This document shows positions 19,141 to 29,248 of a stretch of 50,001 bases of DNA, one piece after another. The DNA is from Sphingobacteriaceae bacterium (lineage in GTDB: Bacteria; Bacteroidota; Bacteroidia; Sphingobacteriales; Sphingobacteriaceae). The notes beneath the pieces were generated by a model. It saw nothing but the letters and a program-made list of their open reading frames with translations. It searched no databases and was not told where the DNA came from. The stretch spans positions 1-50,001 of the forward strand of contig JAIEMU010000088.1 of NCBI GenBank assembly GCA_019751895.1. The letters are read 5' to 3'. Every line of letters starts with the position of its first letter. The stretch's first letter is position 1. The translations under genes and the position numbers were made by a program.

Positions 19141-22100
19141 ATGCAATTAGAATATAAAGATTACTACTTACGGACAATTGTAAAGGAGAAAAATGGCCTT
19201 AAATTAGTTTTGGGTGGAACAGGTTTGGGTAAAACTCATGGTATGAGAGAGGCCGTAAAACAGTACCTAAAATCTGACGGAGAGAAAAAGAAGCAATTTA
19301 TTTACATTACCAATCGACACAACTTAATCACAGAGCAAAAAAAGGAATTTGAAAAAGCAGGTTTTAAATGTTGCTATTTAAAAAGCAACAAAGAAATAAT
19401 TCTTGACTTGCTTAAAAGCAAACAAATTCAAGAACTTATATCAGAATTTGAAGAAATAAACTTCTTCAAATTTGATGAGGTGTTTAAAAGTAAATACAAG
19501 AGAGAAGCCAAATTCAAAAGACTGATTGAGGGAATAGAATACAAACAACACCTTCTGAAAGCAGAGAAACAGAAGAAGTCAACGCTACAAAAAGCCATTG
19601 AAAATGAACTGAATTTAGAATGTGATGAACTTTATAAATTACTTAGAACACAGATTGTTCAAGTTGGGCAGAAAAACGACACACTTTACGAAAAGTTAAA
19701 AACAAACAAGTTTGTTTGGAAATTATTCCCCTATATAGAATTTGAGAACAACCCTGATGCAAATATTTTACTTGTAACCATTCAAAAAGTTTTGATGGGT
19801 TTTTTTGATGGAAAGAAAGATGTCAAAATAGCCTCCATTGAAAATAGAATTGTCTTTCTTGACGAGTTTGATTTCTTAGAACAAGAGATTCTCAAAACAC
19901 TTTGTGACGAGCCTTCAATCATAAACCCATTGGAGTTTGTGAGAATTTTTTACGAGAAATTCAAGCATTGGTCGGTAGCCGATTTTTGGGACAGTACAGA
20001 AGAACTAAAAAAAATTCGTGAACAATTTAATGCTGTTATTGAATACTTAGATAAAACAACAAAGGAAAAGGGTCTAAACTTTCCACGCGTAATTGACTTT
20101 CGGTTAGAAAGTAAACCCGAAGAAAGTGCAAATCCATACATGCTTTTTCAGACAAATGAAATCATTACGCCAAAACCATTTTTTCTCAAAGAAAAAAACA
20201 ACTCTTGGTATATTCAAAATAAAAAAACAAGTGAATCTGTTTCGCCGTTTCACTTGTTTAACATCTTAGCTATTGCAACAAATAAAATACTTGGAGTGTT
20301 TCATTACTTCCAAAAAAATCAAAATTTAGGCTCAGAAATTATTCAAGCGATTTGGAATCAGAAGAATGATAACATTGGTGGACGGTATGAAAATTACATA
20401 AACGAAAATTGTTTATATCATAGAACGAAAAAACAATCAGGACGAGAATACAAACTTTACAAGGATAAATCGCCGTATGAAATTGGTTTTCGTTTAGTGA
20501 AGCTGGCAAAACGAACAAGCAGCTTTGATCCCAACAGTGCAGAGTTAGGGCAAGTAGAACTTTCCACTTCACCTGAAGCCGTTATAGCAAAACTATCCGA
20601 CAACAATCTTGTGTTCGCTTTGTCAGCAACAACAGATATTCCAAGAATGCTTAAATGTTTCAACATTGCTTGGCTTGAAGAGAACACCACTTTCATCTCA
20701 CTTGAAAAAGAAGACTACGAAATAATAAAAGCAAGAAGAGACAGAAAAATGAATTTAAGGCAAACTCAAGTTTCTTTAAAAATTGCCGATAATCTTAGCG
20801 AAGAACATCCACTAGGAAATGTCATTAATAATTTATTTAAAAGTGGTTATTTCGATAAAGGAAATGAACATGAGAAAGCCGCCACACTAAGATATGAGAG
20901 AATTTTAAGGATGTTTGATACACTTTATAAATGTGCAAACGGCAATAAGTATTCTCACCTTATTTTTGTTTCAACCTTTGGAGAGTTTAAAGAAATCATT
21001 GATTATAAGAGAAATGAAAATTCTCTGCTCTTTTCTCAATTAGACAAACATGTTTTTGATTGCACACGATACAGTGATAAGGTCGATAAATTCTTTAAAG
21101 CAACCATAGACGGCAAGCAATGTTCCATTTTGTTAATCAATTCAGATGATGCAAAAGAACTTCAAGAAAACCCTGAATATTTGAAAAAATACAGAAGCTG
21201 TTTTGAGATGAAAGAAAAAGTATTTGTAATTACTCAATATAAATCTGCAAGCAATGGAATAAACCTACCATGCTATCCAAAAATGGGGGTGTTTGAAAAA
21301 GACTTTGAGGGGATACATTTGTTAGAAAAAAATCATTTTTGGTTTGATAACAGCAAAGATTTTAAGGATTTTAAGAACAACGAAAAACAAGCGTTATGGT
21401 ACTTATGGAAATTGAAGGATGATGGACAATTTAATCTAGGGCAATTTAATCTTTGTTTAAAGTCCCGGGACAATAGTAAATCTTACGGAATAGACATCAA
21501 AAAAATAAACAACCTTTATAAAGAAAAAGCAGATGAGGAAGTTTTAAATTCCCTTGCTTTATTTCATCAAGCATTAGGACGAATAGAAAGGAGAGACGAA
21601 AAAATTCCCGAAGTAGATATTACACTTGACAAGCAAGTGTTTGACATCTTCTATCAATTCCTATCATCAGAAAAGTTCAAAGACCTCGTAAAGAAACGAG
21701 AAGATATTACTTCAGCTCTAATTCTTAATGTTCACCAAGCGGTAATTGAAGAAGCGAAACGACTAAATATAAAAGCTGAGTTGAACGCACAAAAAACATT
21801 TGCCGACAAGAACATGCTTTCAAAAGAATTAGTAGCCGAAATGTTAAATGAGATTAACAAGGTTAGAGAAGGTGTTTATGATGAAGCCGTTTCAAACGAA
21901 ATTAAAACGGCATGGACAGATTTAAGAGAGGCATTGTTAAGACACGATTTCAATAAGCAAATTAACCTCGATATAATTGGTAAAACTATTTATATAAAAA
22001 GGGATTTTGCTTTTGAAACAAAATACATCAACAGGAACAAAGAACTTCACATAGACACAGATAAATTTAAAGTTTACAAGGAAAAAGCACCAAACAGAAA

Positions 22101-22743
22101 GCTCTCTACTTGGAATTTAGACTTAGCTTACAAGATAATTTCAAAACATTCTTTACTTAAAAAACTATTTGAAAAGAATGGTTATAAAACCACTTTTGAC
22201 ATAAAACCAAACACGATTAACCATATATTGACACCATACATTTACCAAGCAATCCTTTTAGGAGCCATCGGAGAACAAGCGATTAGTTTTCTTATAGAAA
22301 ACAAAGGAATAACGCTTGAAAACTTTGACCAGTTAGAGAACTCGCTTTTTGAAATAGCAGATGCAAAAGTGAAAGACCTTCCAATTTATTTTGACTTCAA
22401 AAACTTCGGTCAAAACACACTTGACAAATTTTCATTCTTATCCAACAACATAAATTTTGATACTGAGTTGAACTCAAAAGAGTTTGCTGAAAAGATAAAA
22501 GGTAAATACGATTTGCTGAAAAATAAAAACAGCAACTCTATTCTTTACGTACTCAATTTGTTTTCAGACCAAAAAAGAAATCCCGACTTTTTTGACGAGA
22601 ATATGAAACGAGTTACTTATGAAAAAGACAGCTGTATAAGAATAATTCCAAGTGTTTTGAACCCTGATAACATTGAGAAGTTTTCAGTAGATTTTGAAGC
22701 ATCTTTAAAACTCATAAACATTTATGAAACAACAACAATGTAA
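19141..22743 (+). CDS. Large SF2-type helicase/ATPase (1200 aa)
   Basis: Walker A GGTGLGKTHG, motif II FLDEFDF, motif III FALSATTDIP, motif VI HQALGRIERRDE. Confidence 0.8.
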   Translation: MQLEYKDYYLRTIVKEKNGLKLVLGGTGLGKTHGMREAVKQYLKSDGEKKKQFIYITNRHNLITEQKKEFEKAGFKCCYLKSNKEIILDLLKSKQIQELISEFEEINFFKFDEVFKSKYKREAKFKRLIEGIEYKQHLLKAEKQKKSTLQKAIENELNLECDELYKLLRTQIVQVGQKNDTLYEKLKTNKFVWKLFPYIEFENNPDANILLVTIQKVLMGFFDGKKDVKIASIENRIVFLDEFDFLEQEILKTLCDEPSIINPLEFVRIFYEKFKHWSVADFWDSTEELKKIREQFNAVIEYLDKTTKEKGLNFPRVIDFRLESKPEESANPYMLFQTNEIITPKPFFLKEKNNSWYIQNKKTSESVSPFHLFNILAIATNKILGVFHYFQKNQNLGSEIIQAIWNQKNDNIGGRYENYINENCLYHRTKKQSGREYKLYKDKSPYEIGFRLVKLAKRTSSFDPNSAELGQVELSTSPEAVIAKLSDNNLVFALSATTDIPRMLKCFNIAWLEENTTFISLEKEDYEIIKARRDRKMNLRQTQVSLKIADNLSEEHPLGNVINNLFKSGYFDKGNEHEKAATLRYERILRMFDTLYKCANGNKYSHLIFVSTFGEFKEIIDYKRNENSLLFSQLDKHVFDCTRYSDKVDKFFKATIDGKQCSILLINSDDAKELQENPEYLKKYRSCFEMKEKVFVITQYKSASNGINLPCYPKMGVFEKDFEGIHLLEKNHFWFDNSKDFKDFKNNEKQALWYLWKLKDDGQFNLGQFNLCLKSRDNSKSYGIDIKKINNLYKEKADEEVLNSLALFHQALGRIERRDEKIPEVDITLDKQVFDIFYQFLSSEKFKDLVKKREDITSALILNVHQAVIEEAKRLNIKAELNAQKTFADKNMLSKELVAEMLNEINKVREGVYDEAVSNEIKTAWTDLREALLRHDFNKQINLDIIGKTIYIKRDFAFETKYINRNKELHIDTDKFKVYKEKAPNRKLSTWNLDLAYKIISKHSLLKKLFEKNGYKTTFDIKPNTINHILTPYIYQAILLGAIGEQAISFLIENKGITLENFDQLENSLFEIADAKVKDLPIYFDFKNFGQNTLDKFSFLSNNINFDTELNSKEFAEKIKGKYDLLKNKNSNSILYVLNLFSDQKRNPDFFDENMKRVTYEKDSCIRIIPSVLNPDNIEKFSVDFEASLKLINIYETTTM

Positions 22744-24838
22744 AACATCTTCAATAATAATTGACATAGAAAACTCTTCATTCAAAAAAATGAACGAAGC
22801 TTTTTCGGTTTATGAGTTCAAACTTCCTTCTTTCATTAAAGACAAGTTCAATGAGTATGCAATACTTCACAACTGGGCAAAGGATAATTTGAATCTCCCC
22901 TACTATCTTAATACTCCTTCAAAAAGGATTTATGTTTTAGTACCAACCAAAGAGCAAGCTCCTGAACTGACTTTTGAGGACAACAAACTTTCTTCTCTAC
23001 AATTTGCAGATTTCAACACAAAAGAAAAATTTCATATCACTATAAAACTTTTACTGGCGAAATATTTTGAACTCTCTGAAAACTTTGTAAGCAACGATAA
23101 ATTTTTCTTACATGCAGATGTAAACCGAGCAAACAGTTGGGCAACTGTTTTAAAGATTGACCTGACACACAATTACAAGAACAAAAATGAGTTAGAATTT
23201 TCGGTAAAGGATGCCGCAAATCGTTTGAAAAAAATTTCATTGGAAGCGTATAATAAATACTTTTTGAAAAAAATTGTTTACGGTAAGTCAATCAAAGGCG
23301 GTCAACTATTTTTCAAACAATTAAAACGAAGTGAAATAAGGAAATTTGAATGCGAACTTTTTGCAGAATCAAATTTCAATAACTCAAACGGAGGAAAAAC
23401 AAAAATCGACTTTCATTCAATTGATAGTTTGAAACACGAATCGTCAAAATCTTTTTTGCTTGAAAGGTTTTCCGGGAATTTTTTGACGTTCCTTAATGAT
23501 TATGGAATAAAGGCCAGTGCAAAGGTGTTAAATCTTGAGAAAATAGAAATCAAGAACAACAAAGCAATTCTTGATATAAAGAATTTTAATGTTTCCCTTA
23601 TTGATGGAAGAAAAGTTAAGAAACTTTCTTTGACAGAAATTTTTCAAAACTCTGATGCAATTACTTTCACAGAAAAAACAATTGCAGACCTTATGGACAA
23701 CGACACTTGTTTGTTTGTAATGGACTACAACAAAGAGGACTTTGAGGAAAGGTTCAAAGGAGAAATTGACCCTTATAAAACATTTAAAGAGAGTTTGAAA
23801 CATGTAAATATTGCAAAACAAGGAATTTGCATCAATGAAAACTACTTTGACGAAGATGCAAGGGATGCAGAACAGAATAAAGAAGAATATCTAAACTATG
23901 AAGGATTAAGGAAAGAAGATTTGGAAAGGAATCTTAGCATTTGTATTTCGCAGCTTTACCTGAAAAACATTTTACTGAATAATAACGTTTCACTTCTACC
24001 TCACAGTGAAACGCTGAATAATCATTGCTTTGCTTTTCGCAACTACTTACTATTTACCGAGGACAATAAATTGATAATTGAGGAATTCGAATCTGCACAA
24101 GAACTCTTAAATAGAATTGGTTCCAAGTTTAGCAAGCTAAACGTTGAGGATATATTTCAGAAAATATATTCTTATCACAATCCTTATCCAACAAATAAAG
24201 AGTTTGATTTTTTAACGCACAAATTCATTTTTAGTAATGAAGGAGTAATTGAAATTATTGATATTCCCGAAAGAGCATTTTATGATGAAGCAGAAATCAA
24301 ACAACGCATTGCAGAAAGGAATAAAAAAAGAATCAAGACAGAATTTAAGTCGAAAAACGATGATCCAATTTCCCAACAATTCAATGATTTGATAGACGAA
24401 ACGGTAGAAGATTTATTTATTTCCTATGAAGAACTAAAAGCGAAATACGGAAAAGGTGAAACAGGTTTCTTAAGTCAAATTTTCGGAGCAAAAAACGAAA
24501 GTCCTTTGCTTAAATTCTTAAACATAAATTCTGATTTACAACTTAAAGGACTTAAACAGAATGGAATTTTTTCAACTTACACAGGTATTTGGTTTGACAA
24601 ACAACATAAACAGTATTTTGTTGGTAGAACACATGGCTACCAACAAAGACAGGAAAAAGGTTCACAGATGAAAAAGATTGTTACACACTTTGGAACTTTT
24701 GACGAGCAGACATTTTTCAATCTTTTGAATGTGGACTTTATCCGTTATAAAGAATTGACGGTACATCCATTCCCATTCAAGTTGATTGAAATGTTCCAAA
24801 CTATAAAATTAGACACACAAGTGAAGAGTGATAATTAA
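22724..24838 (+). CDS. 704-aa protein of unknown function, translationally overlapping the helicase
   Basis: Long ORF, 20-nt overlap with the helicase gene; no motif I can assign with confidence. Confidence 0.8.
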   Translation: MKQQQCKTSSIIIDIENSSFKKMNEAFSVYEFKLPSFIKDKFNEYAILHNWAKDNLNLPYYLNTPSKRIYVLVPTKEQAPELTFEDNKLSSLQFADFNTKEKFHITIKLLLAKYFELSENFVSNDKFFLHADVNRANSWATVLKIDLTHNYKNKNELEFSVKDAANRLKKISLEAYNKYFLKKIVYGKSIKGGQLFFKQLKRSEIRKFECELFAESNFNNSNGGKTKIDFHSIDSLKHESSKSFLLERFSGNFLTFLNDYGIKASAKVLNLEKIEIKNNKAILDIKNFNVSLIDGRKVKKLSLTEIFQNSDAITFTEKTIADLMDNDTCLFVMDYNKEDFEERFKGEIDPYKTFKESLKHVNIAKQGICINENYFDEDARDAEQNKEEYLNYEGLRKEDLERNLSICISQLYLKNILLNNNVSLLPHSETLNNHCFAFRNYLLFTEDNKLIIEEFESAQELLNRIGSKFSKLNVEDIFQKIYSYHNPYPTNKEFDFLTHKFIFSNEGVIEIIDIPERAFYDEAEIKQRIAERNKKRIKTEFKSKNDDPISQQFNDLIDETVEDLFISYEELKAKYGKGETGFLSQIFGAKNESPLLKFLNINSDLQLKGLKQNGIFSTYTGIWFDKQHKQYFVGRTHGYQQRQEKGSQMKKIVTHFGTFDEQTFFNLLNVDFIRYKELTVHPFPFKLIEMFQTIKLDTQVKSDN

Positions 24839-24924
24839 ACAACTGTTCCTTTATTATTGATGACTTAAAATATATTTTGAATAACAATACAATAAAATAA
24901 ATTTTAATATTTGATTATTTTAAC

Positions 24925-24932
24925 TATATTTG
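24925..24932 (+). promoter_or_regulatory. Possible Bacteroidota -7 element (TATATTTG, consensus TAnnTTTG) upstream of the type I RM locus
   Basis: Match to TAnnTTTG 35 bp before the ATG at 24967; no well-spaced -33 TTTG seen. Confidence 0.35.
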
Positions 24933-24966
24933 TATCAGAAACGAATATCATTACAAAAATAATCAG

Positions 24967-25524
24967 ATGCAGGTTAAGTTAAAAGAAATTGCAAATATTC
25001 AGTTTGGTTATTACGGACAACCCAGTAAAGACGGTACAATACCCTATTTACAAGCCAAGCATTTTAATGAATTTGGTCAATATATTGGAGCAAACGACAC
25101 TTTTTTAGAAGAAGATCCAAAAGCAACAACCAATCTATTACAAGATGGCGATATACTTTTCGTAGCAAAAGGGTTTCGTTTTTATGCTACATTATACAAA
25201 GAAGATTTTGGAAATGCGGTTGCATCTTCTATATTTTTTGTTTTACGCTGTGATAAAACAAGAATTATACCCGCTTATTTAGTTTCGGTACTTAATCTTC
25301 CTAAAAATTTATTACACTTTCAGCAATCAGGTGCAGGAAGTACTATTCCATCCATTCGTAAAAACGAGTTAGCCGACTTTACTTTTAATTTAATACCATT
25401 AGAACAACAACAGAAAGTAGTAGTATTACAAGAACTATATCTAAAAGACATTGGACTTACAAATAATATAATCAAAGAGAAACAAAAACTATTTCAATCA
25501 ACTATTTCAAAAATTATCAATTAG
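24967..25524 (+). CDS. Half-length HsdS-like protein (single target recognition domain)
   Basis: KLKEIANIQFGYYGQPSKDGTIPYLQAKHF...LLQDGDILFVAKG...IPSIRKNELADFTFNLIPLEQQQKVV. Confidence 0.75.
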   Translation: MQVKLKEIANIQFGYYGQPSKDGTIPYLQAKHFNEFGQYIGANDTFLEEDPKATTNLLQDGDILFVAKGFRFYATLYKEDFGNAVASSIFFVLRCDKTRIIPAYLVSVLNLPKNLLHFQQSGAGSTIPSIRKNELADFTFNLIPLEQQQKVVVLQELYLKDIGLTNNIIKEKQKLFQSTISKIIN

Positions 25525-25529
25525 GAATT

Positions 25530-27062
25530 ATGGCAGAGAATAAAATTACGCAAAGGGAAATCAACAATATTGTTTGGAAAGCTTGTGATACTTTACGCCC
25601 AGTAATGGGAAGTGAGCAATACAAAGATTATATTCTTACATTATTATTCGTTAAATACCTATCTGATGTTTGGAAAGACAAAGTAGAGCAATACCGCATT
25701 AAATATCCTGATAATGAAGAAATGGTGCAGCGTCAATTACAAAGAGAGCGTTTTATATTGCCTGAAATAAGCAATTTTGAATACCTATATGAAAATCGTA
25801 GCGAACCAAACATTGGAGAAATTATTGATATTGGCTTAACCGCTTTAGAAGATGCCAACCGTGCTAAATTAGCAATGGTTTTCCGCAGTATTTCTTTCAA
25901 TTCCGAAACGGTGTTCGGTCAAACCAAGCAACGTAACGCGATTATAAAAAACTTGTTAGTGGATTTTTCAGCATTAGATTTACAACCCTCGCATTTAGAA
26001 GGAAACGATATAATTGGAGACAGCTACGAGTTCCTAATCTCAAAATTTGCTGGCGAAAGTGGTAAGAAATCGGGAGAATTCTATACCCCAAGTGAAGTCA
26101 GTACATTATTGGCTAAATTATTAGACCCACAACCAGGTAACAGAATGTGCGACCCAACTTGTGGTTCGGGTTCGTTATTAATAAAAATGGGAAATGAAGT
26201 AGCTGGCAAAAACTACTCGCTTTACGGACAAGAAAATAACGGAAGCACTTGGGCATTATGCCGTATGAATATGTTTTTGCACGAACAAGATAGTGCAACT
26301 ATTGAATGGGGCGATACCATCAACAATCCAAAGTTATTGGAAAATGACAACTTGATGAAATTCCATATTGTGGGCGCAAATCCTCCTTTTTCGCTTGACA
26401 AATGGGGGGCAGACACTGCAACCTCCGACCAGTTCAACCGCTTCCATAGAGGTGTTCCTCCAAAAAGCAAAGGAGATTATGCTTTTATCAGTCACATGAT
26501 AGAAACTACCTTTGAAGATGTGGGTAAAGTTGGGGTTATTGTCCCTCACGGTGTATTGTTTCGTAGCAGCAGCGAAGGGCAAATTCGTAAAAAACTAATA
26601 GATGAAAATTTGTTAGAAGCCGTTATTGGCTTACCTGCCAACCTGTTTTTTGGCACAGGAATTCCTGCTGCCATATTAATTTTCAACAGAGGAAAAGGAA
26701 GCAATAAAGACATTTTGTTTATTGATGCCAGTCGTGAATTCGAGAGTGGTAAAAATCAAAATAAATTAAGAGAAATCGACATTGAACATATTGTAACTGC
26801 TTTCAAATCATTCAAAGCAGCAACACCACTAACTACCGAAAAAGGGGTTATTGTAGAAGATAAATACAGCTACCGTGCCACAATAGCTGATATTATTGAA
26901 AACGATTACAACCTTAATATTCCTCGTTATGTGGATACGTTTGAGGAAGAAGAAGAAGTAGATATTAAAGCCACGCATACTAAGATTACTGAGCTTAAAA
27001 AACAACTAACCGAAGTAGAAAACCAAATGGAAAACTACTTGAAAGAACTGAATTTAATATAG
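25530..27062 (+). CDS. hsdM: Type I restriction-modification DNA methyltransferase HsdM
   Basis: GEFYTPSEVSTLLAKLL, DPTCGSGSLLI, NPPFSLDKW. Confidence 0.95.
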   Translation: MAENKITQREINNIVWKACDTLRPVMGSEQYKDYILTLLFVKYLSDVWKDKVEQYRIKYPDNEEMVQRQLQRERFILPEISNFEYLYENRSEPNIGEIIDIGLTALEDANRAKLAMVFRSISFNSETVFGQTKQRNAIIKNLLVDFSALDLQPSHLEGNDIIGDSYEFLISKFAGESGKKSGEFYTPSEVSTLLAKLLDPQPGNRMCDPTCGSGSLLIKMGNEVAGKNYSLYGQENNGSTWALCRMNMFLHEQDSATIEWGDTINNPKLLENDNLMKFHIVGANPPFSLDKWGADTATSDQFNRFHRGVPPKSKGDYAFISHMIETTFEDVGKVGVIVPHGVLFRSSSEGQIRKKLIDENLLEAVIGLPANLFFGTGIPAAILIFNRGKGSNKDILFIDASREFESGKNQNKLREIDIEHIVTAFKSFKAATPLTTEKGVIVEDKYSYRATIADIIENDYNLNIPRYVDTFEEEEEVDIKATHTKITELKKQLTEVENQMENYLKELNLI

Positions 27063-27317
27063 TTTTCAGTACATTAAAGTTGTATTTGCGAAATAAAGGG
27101 ATCTACTTTATTGATGCTTTTTTACTTTATTAAGAAATGAAGGCGTGTCGAAAAATATAAATTGGGTAAATTTCATAAGAAAAAACAAAGAAATTTAAAA
27201 TCCAGATTGCCCTAAAAAAGAAAAGACCCGGCTTCATCACCAACATATACATTTGGGAGAGGAAGTACCAGGACTGCGGTGCAAATATACAGTATAATTT
27301 TAAAATGCAAAATAATT

Positions 27318-28001
27318 ATGATAAATGAAAATAAAGTGAACCAATTATTGTCTCCAAAAAGATTTAATAGTTACCTAAAAAGATGCGAAAACAATTCTGA
27401 TAATGCCTTGAACTATTATGTAGCAAACTCTAAAATTGCTGAGGCAACTTATTGGAGTTTACAAGCCTTTGAAGTAGCATTAAGAAATAAAATACATGCG
27501 GTGTTAACACAATATTTTGATACTGCTGAATGGTATAATACTTGGTTGGCTACGGAAGATTTTACCGATTTTCATTCTAAAATTATTGAAACTAAAAACA
27601 TTTTGAAACTGCGTAACGAACCCGTAAATTCTGATAAAATGATTGCCGAATTTATGCTTGGTTTTTGGATTAAAATGTTTAATTCAAAATACGAAAATTT
27701 ACTTTGGAAACCATTACGAACCATATTTGCCAATATGCCAAAAAGCGAAAGGCAACGCAACAATGTGGCAGGAACACTAAACAAAGTGCGCAATTTTAGA
27801 AACAGAGTGTATCATTACGAACCTATTTGTTGGGATTTTAATGCTACAAACAATAATTATAACAACATTACCAAAGCCATACAATGGTTTGATGCCGATT
27901 ATTTAAATTGGACAATTCAATTTTGCGACTTTAACAAAAACATAAAACTCCACACCACAAAACTCAACGAATTAGGAGTTAAAAAAGTAGCCGCATTATG
28001 A
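27318..28001 (+). CDS. Abi-like HEPN-domain protein
   Basis: Abi-like N-terminal helices and Rx4H motif in VRNFRNRVYHYEP; start set at in-frame ATG 27318 rather than 27279. Confidence 0.65.
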   Translation: MINENKVNQLLSPKRFNSYLKRCENNSDNALNYYVANSKIAEATYWSLQAFEVALRNKIHAVLTQYFDTAEWYNTWLATEDFTDFHSKIIETKNILKLRNEPVNSDKMIAEFMLGFWIKMFNSKYENLLWKPLRTIFANMPKSERQRNNVAGTLNKVRNFRNRVYHYEPICWDFNATNNNYNNITKAIQWFDADYLNWTIQFCDFNKNIKLHTTKLNELGVKKVAAL

Positions 28002-29239
28002 GTAAAACAACATATAAAAATACTCCCATTGGTTTAATTCCAAGTGATTGGGAAGTTAAGAAATTGGGAAGTTTAGGTAAGACCTTTACAGGTTTGTCGG
28101 GTAAAAATAAAGATGATTTTGGAGAAGGGTTTCAATATATTCCTTATAAAAATATTTTTCAAAATAGCATAATTGATATTTATTTTATGGATTTAGTAAA
28201 GATTAAGCCTAATGAAACTCAAAGCAAAGTGAAATACGGAGATTTGTTTTTTACTACTTCATCTGAAACTGCTGAAGAGGTTGGTATGTGTTCTGTGCTT
28301 TTAGAAGAAGTTGAAAATATGTATCTAAATAGCTTTTGTTTTGGCTTTAGATTTGATGATTTTGAAATATTAGACCCGAAATTCTCAAGTTATCTTTTTA
28401 GAGGCGAACAAATCCGTCAAGAAATTACCGTTTTAGCACAAGGTTCTACGAGATTTAATTTATCAAAATCAGAATTACAAAAACTCAAAATTCCATTACC
28501 ACCACTACAAGAACAACAAAAAATAGCAGAAATACTAACAGCTTGGGATATTGCTATTAACACAAGTAAATCGACATTAGAGGAATTAATTAAGCAAAAA
28601 AAATGGTTAGCATATAATTTATTGTTCAATAGAAATACTGATAACCAAAAAGAAATAAATAATCTTGTTCCTCTTTCAAAACTATTAATTAGAGTTAAAA
28701 ACCGTTTTACGCCTGATCCAAAAAAATACTACAAACAAATTGGTATTCGTTCCCATACTAAAGGAATTTTTTACAAAGAAGAAGTAAGCGGTTTAAGTCT
28801 TGGAAATAAATCAGTTTTTCATATAGAACCGAATTGTTTTATTCTAAATATTGTATTTGCGTGGGAACACGCTATTGCAAAAACTACATTAAACGAAGTT
28901 GGAATGATTGCTTCTCATAGATTTCCTATGTTTAAACCTGTTCCTGAAAAATTAGATTTAGATTACTTACTGCACTTTTTTAAATCTCAAAAAGGTAAAG
29001 ATTTATTAGGATTAGCTTCTCCAGGCGGTGCAGGTAGAAATAAAACATTAGGACAAAGTGATTTTTTGAAATTAAAAATACCTGTTCCAAATATTAAAGA
29101 GCAGAAAATTATTGCAGAAGTATTAGACAAAGCAGATGAAGAGATTTTATTATTTAAAGAAAAGATAGCCAATCTTCAATTACAGAAGAAGGGATTAATG
29201 CAGCAGTTGTTGACAGGGAAAGTGAGAGTGAAAATTTAA
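27998..29239 (+). CDS. hsdS: Type I restriction-modification specificity subunit HsdS (two TRDs)
   Basis: IGLIPSDWEVKKLGSLG...LPPLQEQQKIAEILTAWD and a second TRD half ending IKEQKIIAEVLDKADEEI...GLMQQLLTGKVRV; overlaps the HEPN gene. Confidence 0.95.
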   Translation: MSKTTYKNTPIGLIPSDWEVKKLGSLGKTFTGLSGKNKDDFGEGFQYIPYKNIFQNSIIDIYFMDLVKIKPNETQSKVKYGDLFFTTSSETAEEVGMCSVLLEEVENMYLNSFCFGFRFDDFEILDPKFSSYLFRGEQIRQEITVLAQGSTRFNLSKSELQKLKIPLPPLQEQQKIAEILTAWDIAINTSKSTLEELIKQKKWLAYNLLFNRNTDNQKEINNLVPLSKLLIRVKNRFTPDPKKYYKQIGIRSHTKGIFYKEEVSGLSLGNKSVFHIEPNCFILNIVFAWEHAIAKTTLNEVGMIASHRFPMFKPVPEKLDLDYLLHFFKSQKGKDLLGLASPGGAGRNKTLGQSDFLKLKIPVPNIKEQKIIAEVLDKADEEILLFKEKIANLQLQKKGLMQQLLTGKVRVKI

Positions 29240-29248
29240 AATAAAGCT

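Noticed and set aside
17230-24838. Retron explanation for the xseA operon
   Set aside because: No reverse transcriptase or msr/msd-like structure found nearby.
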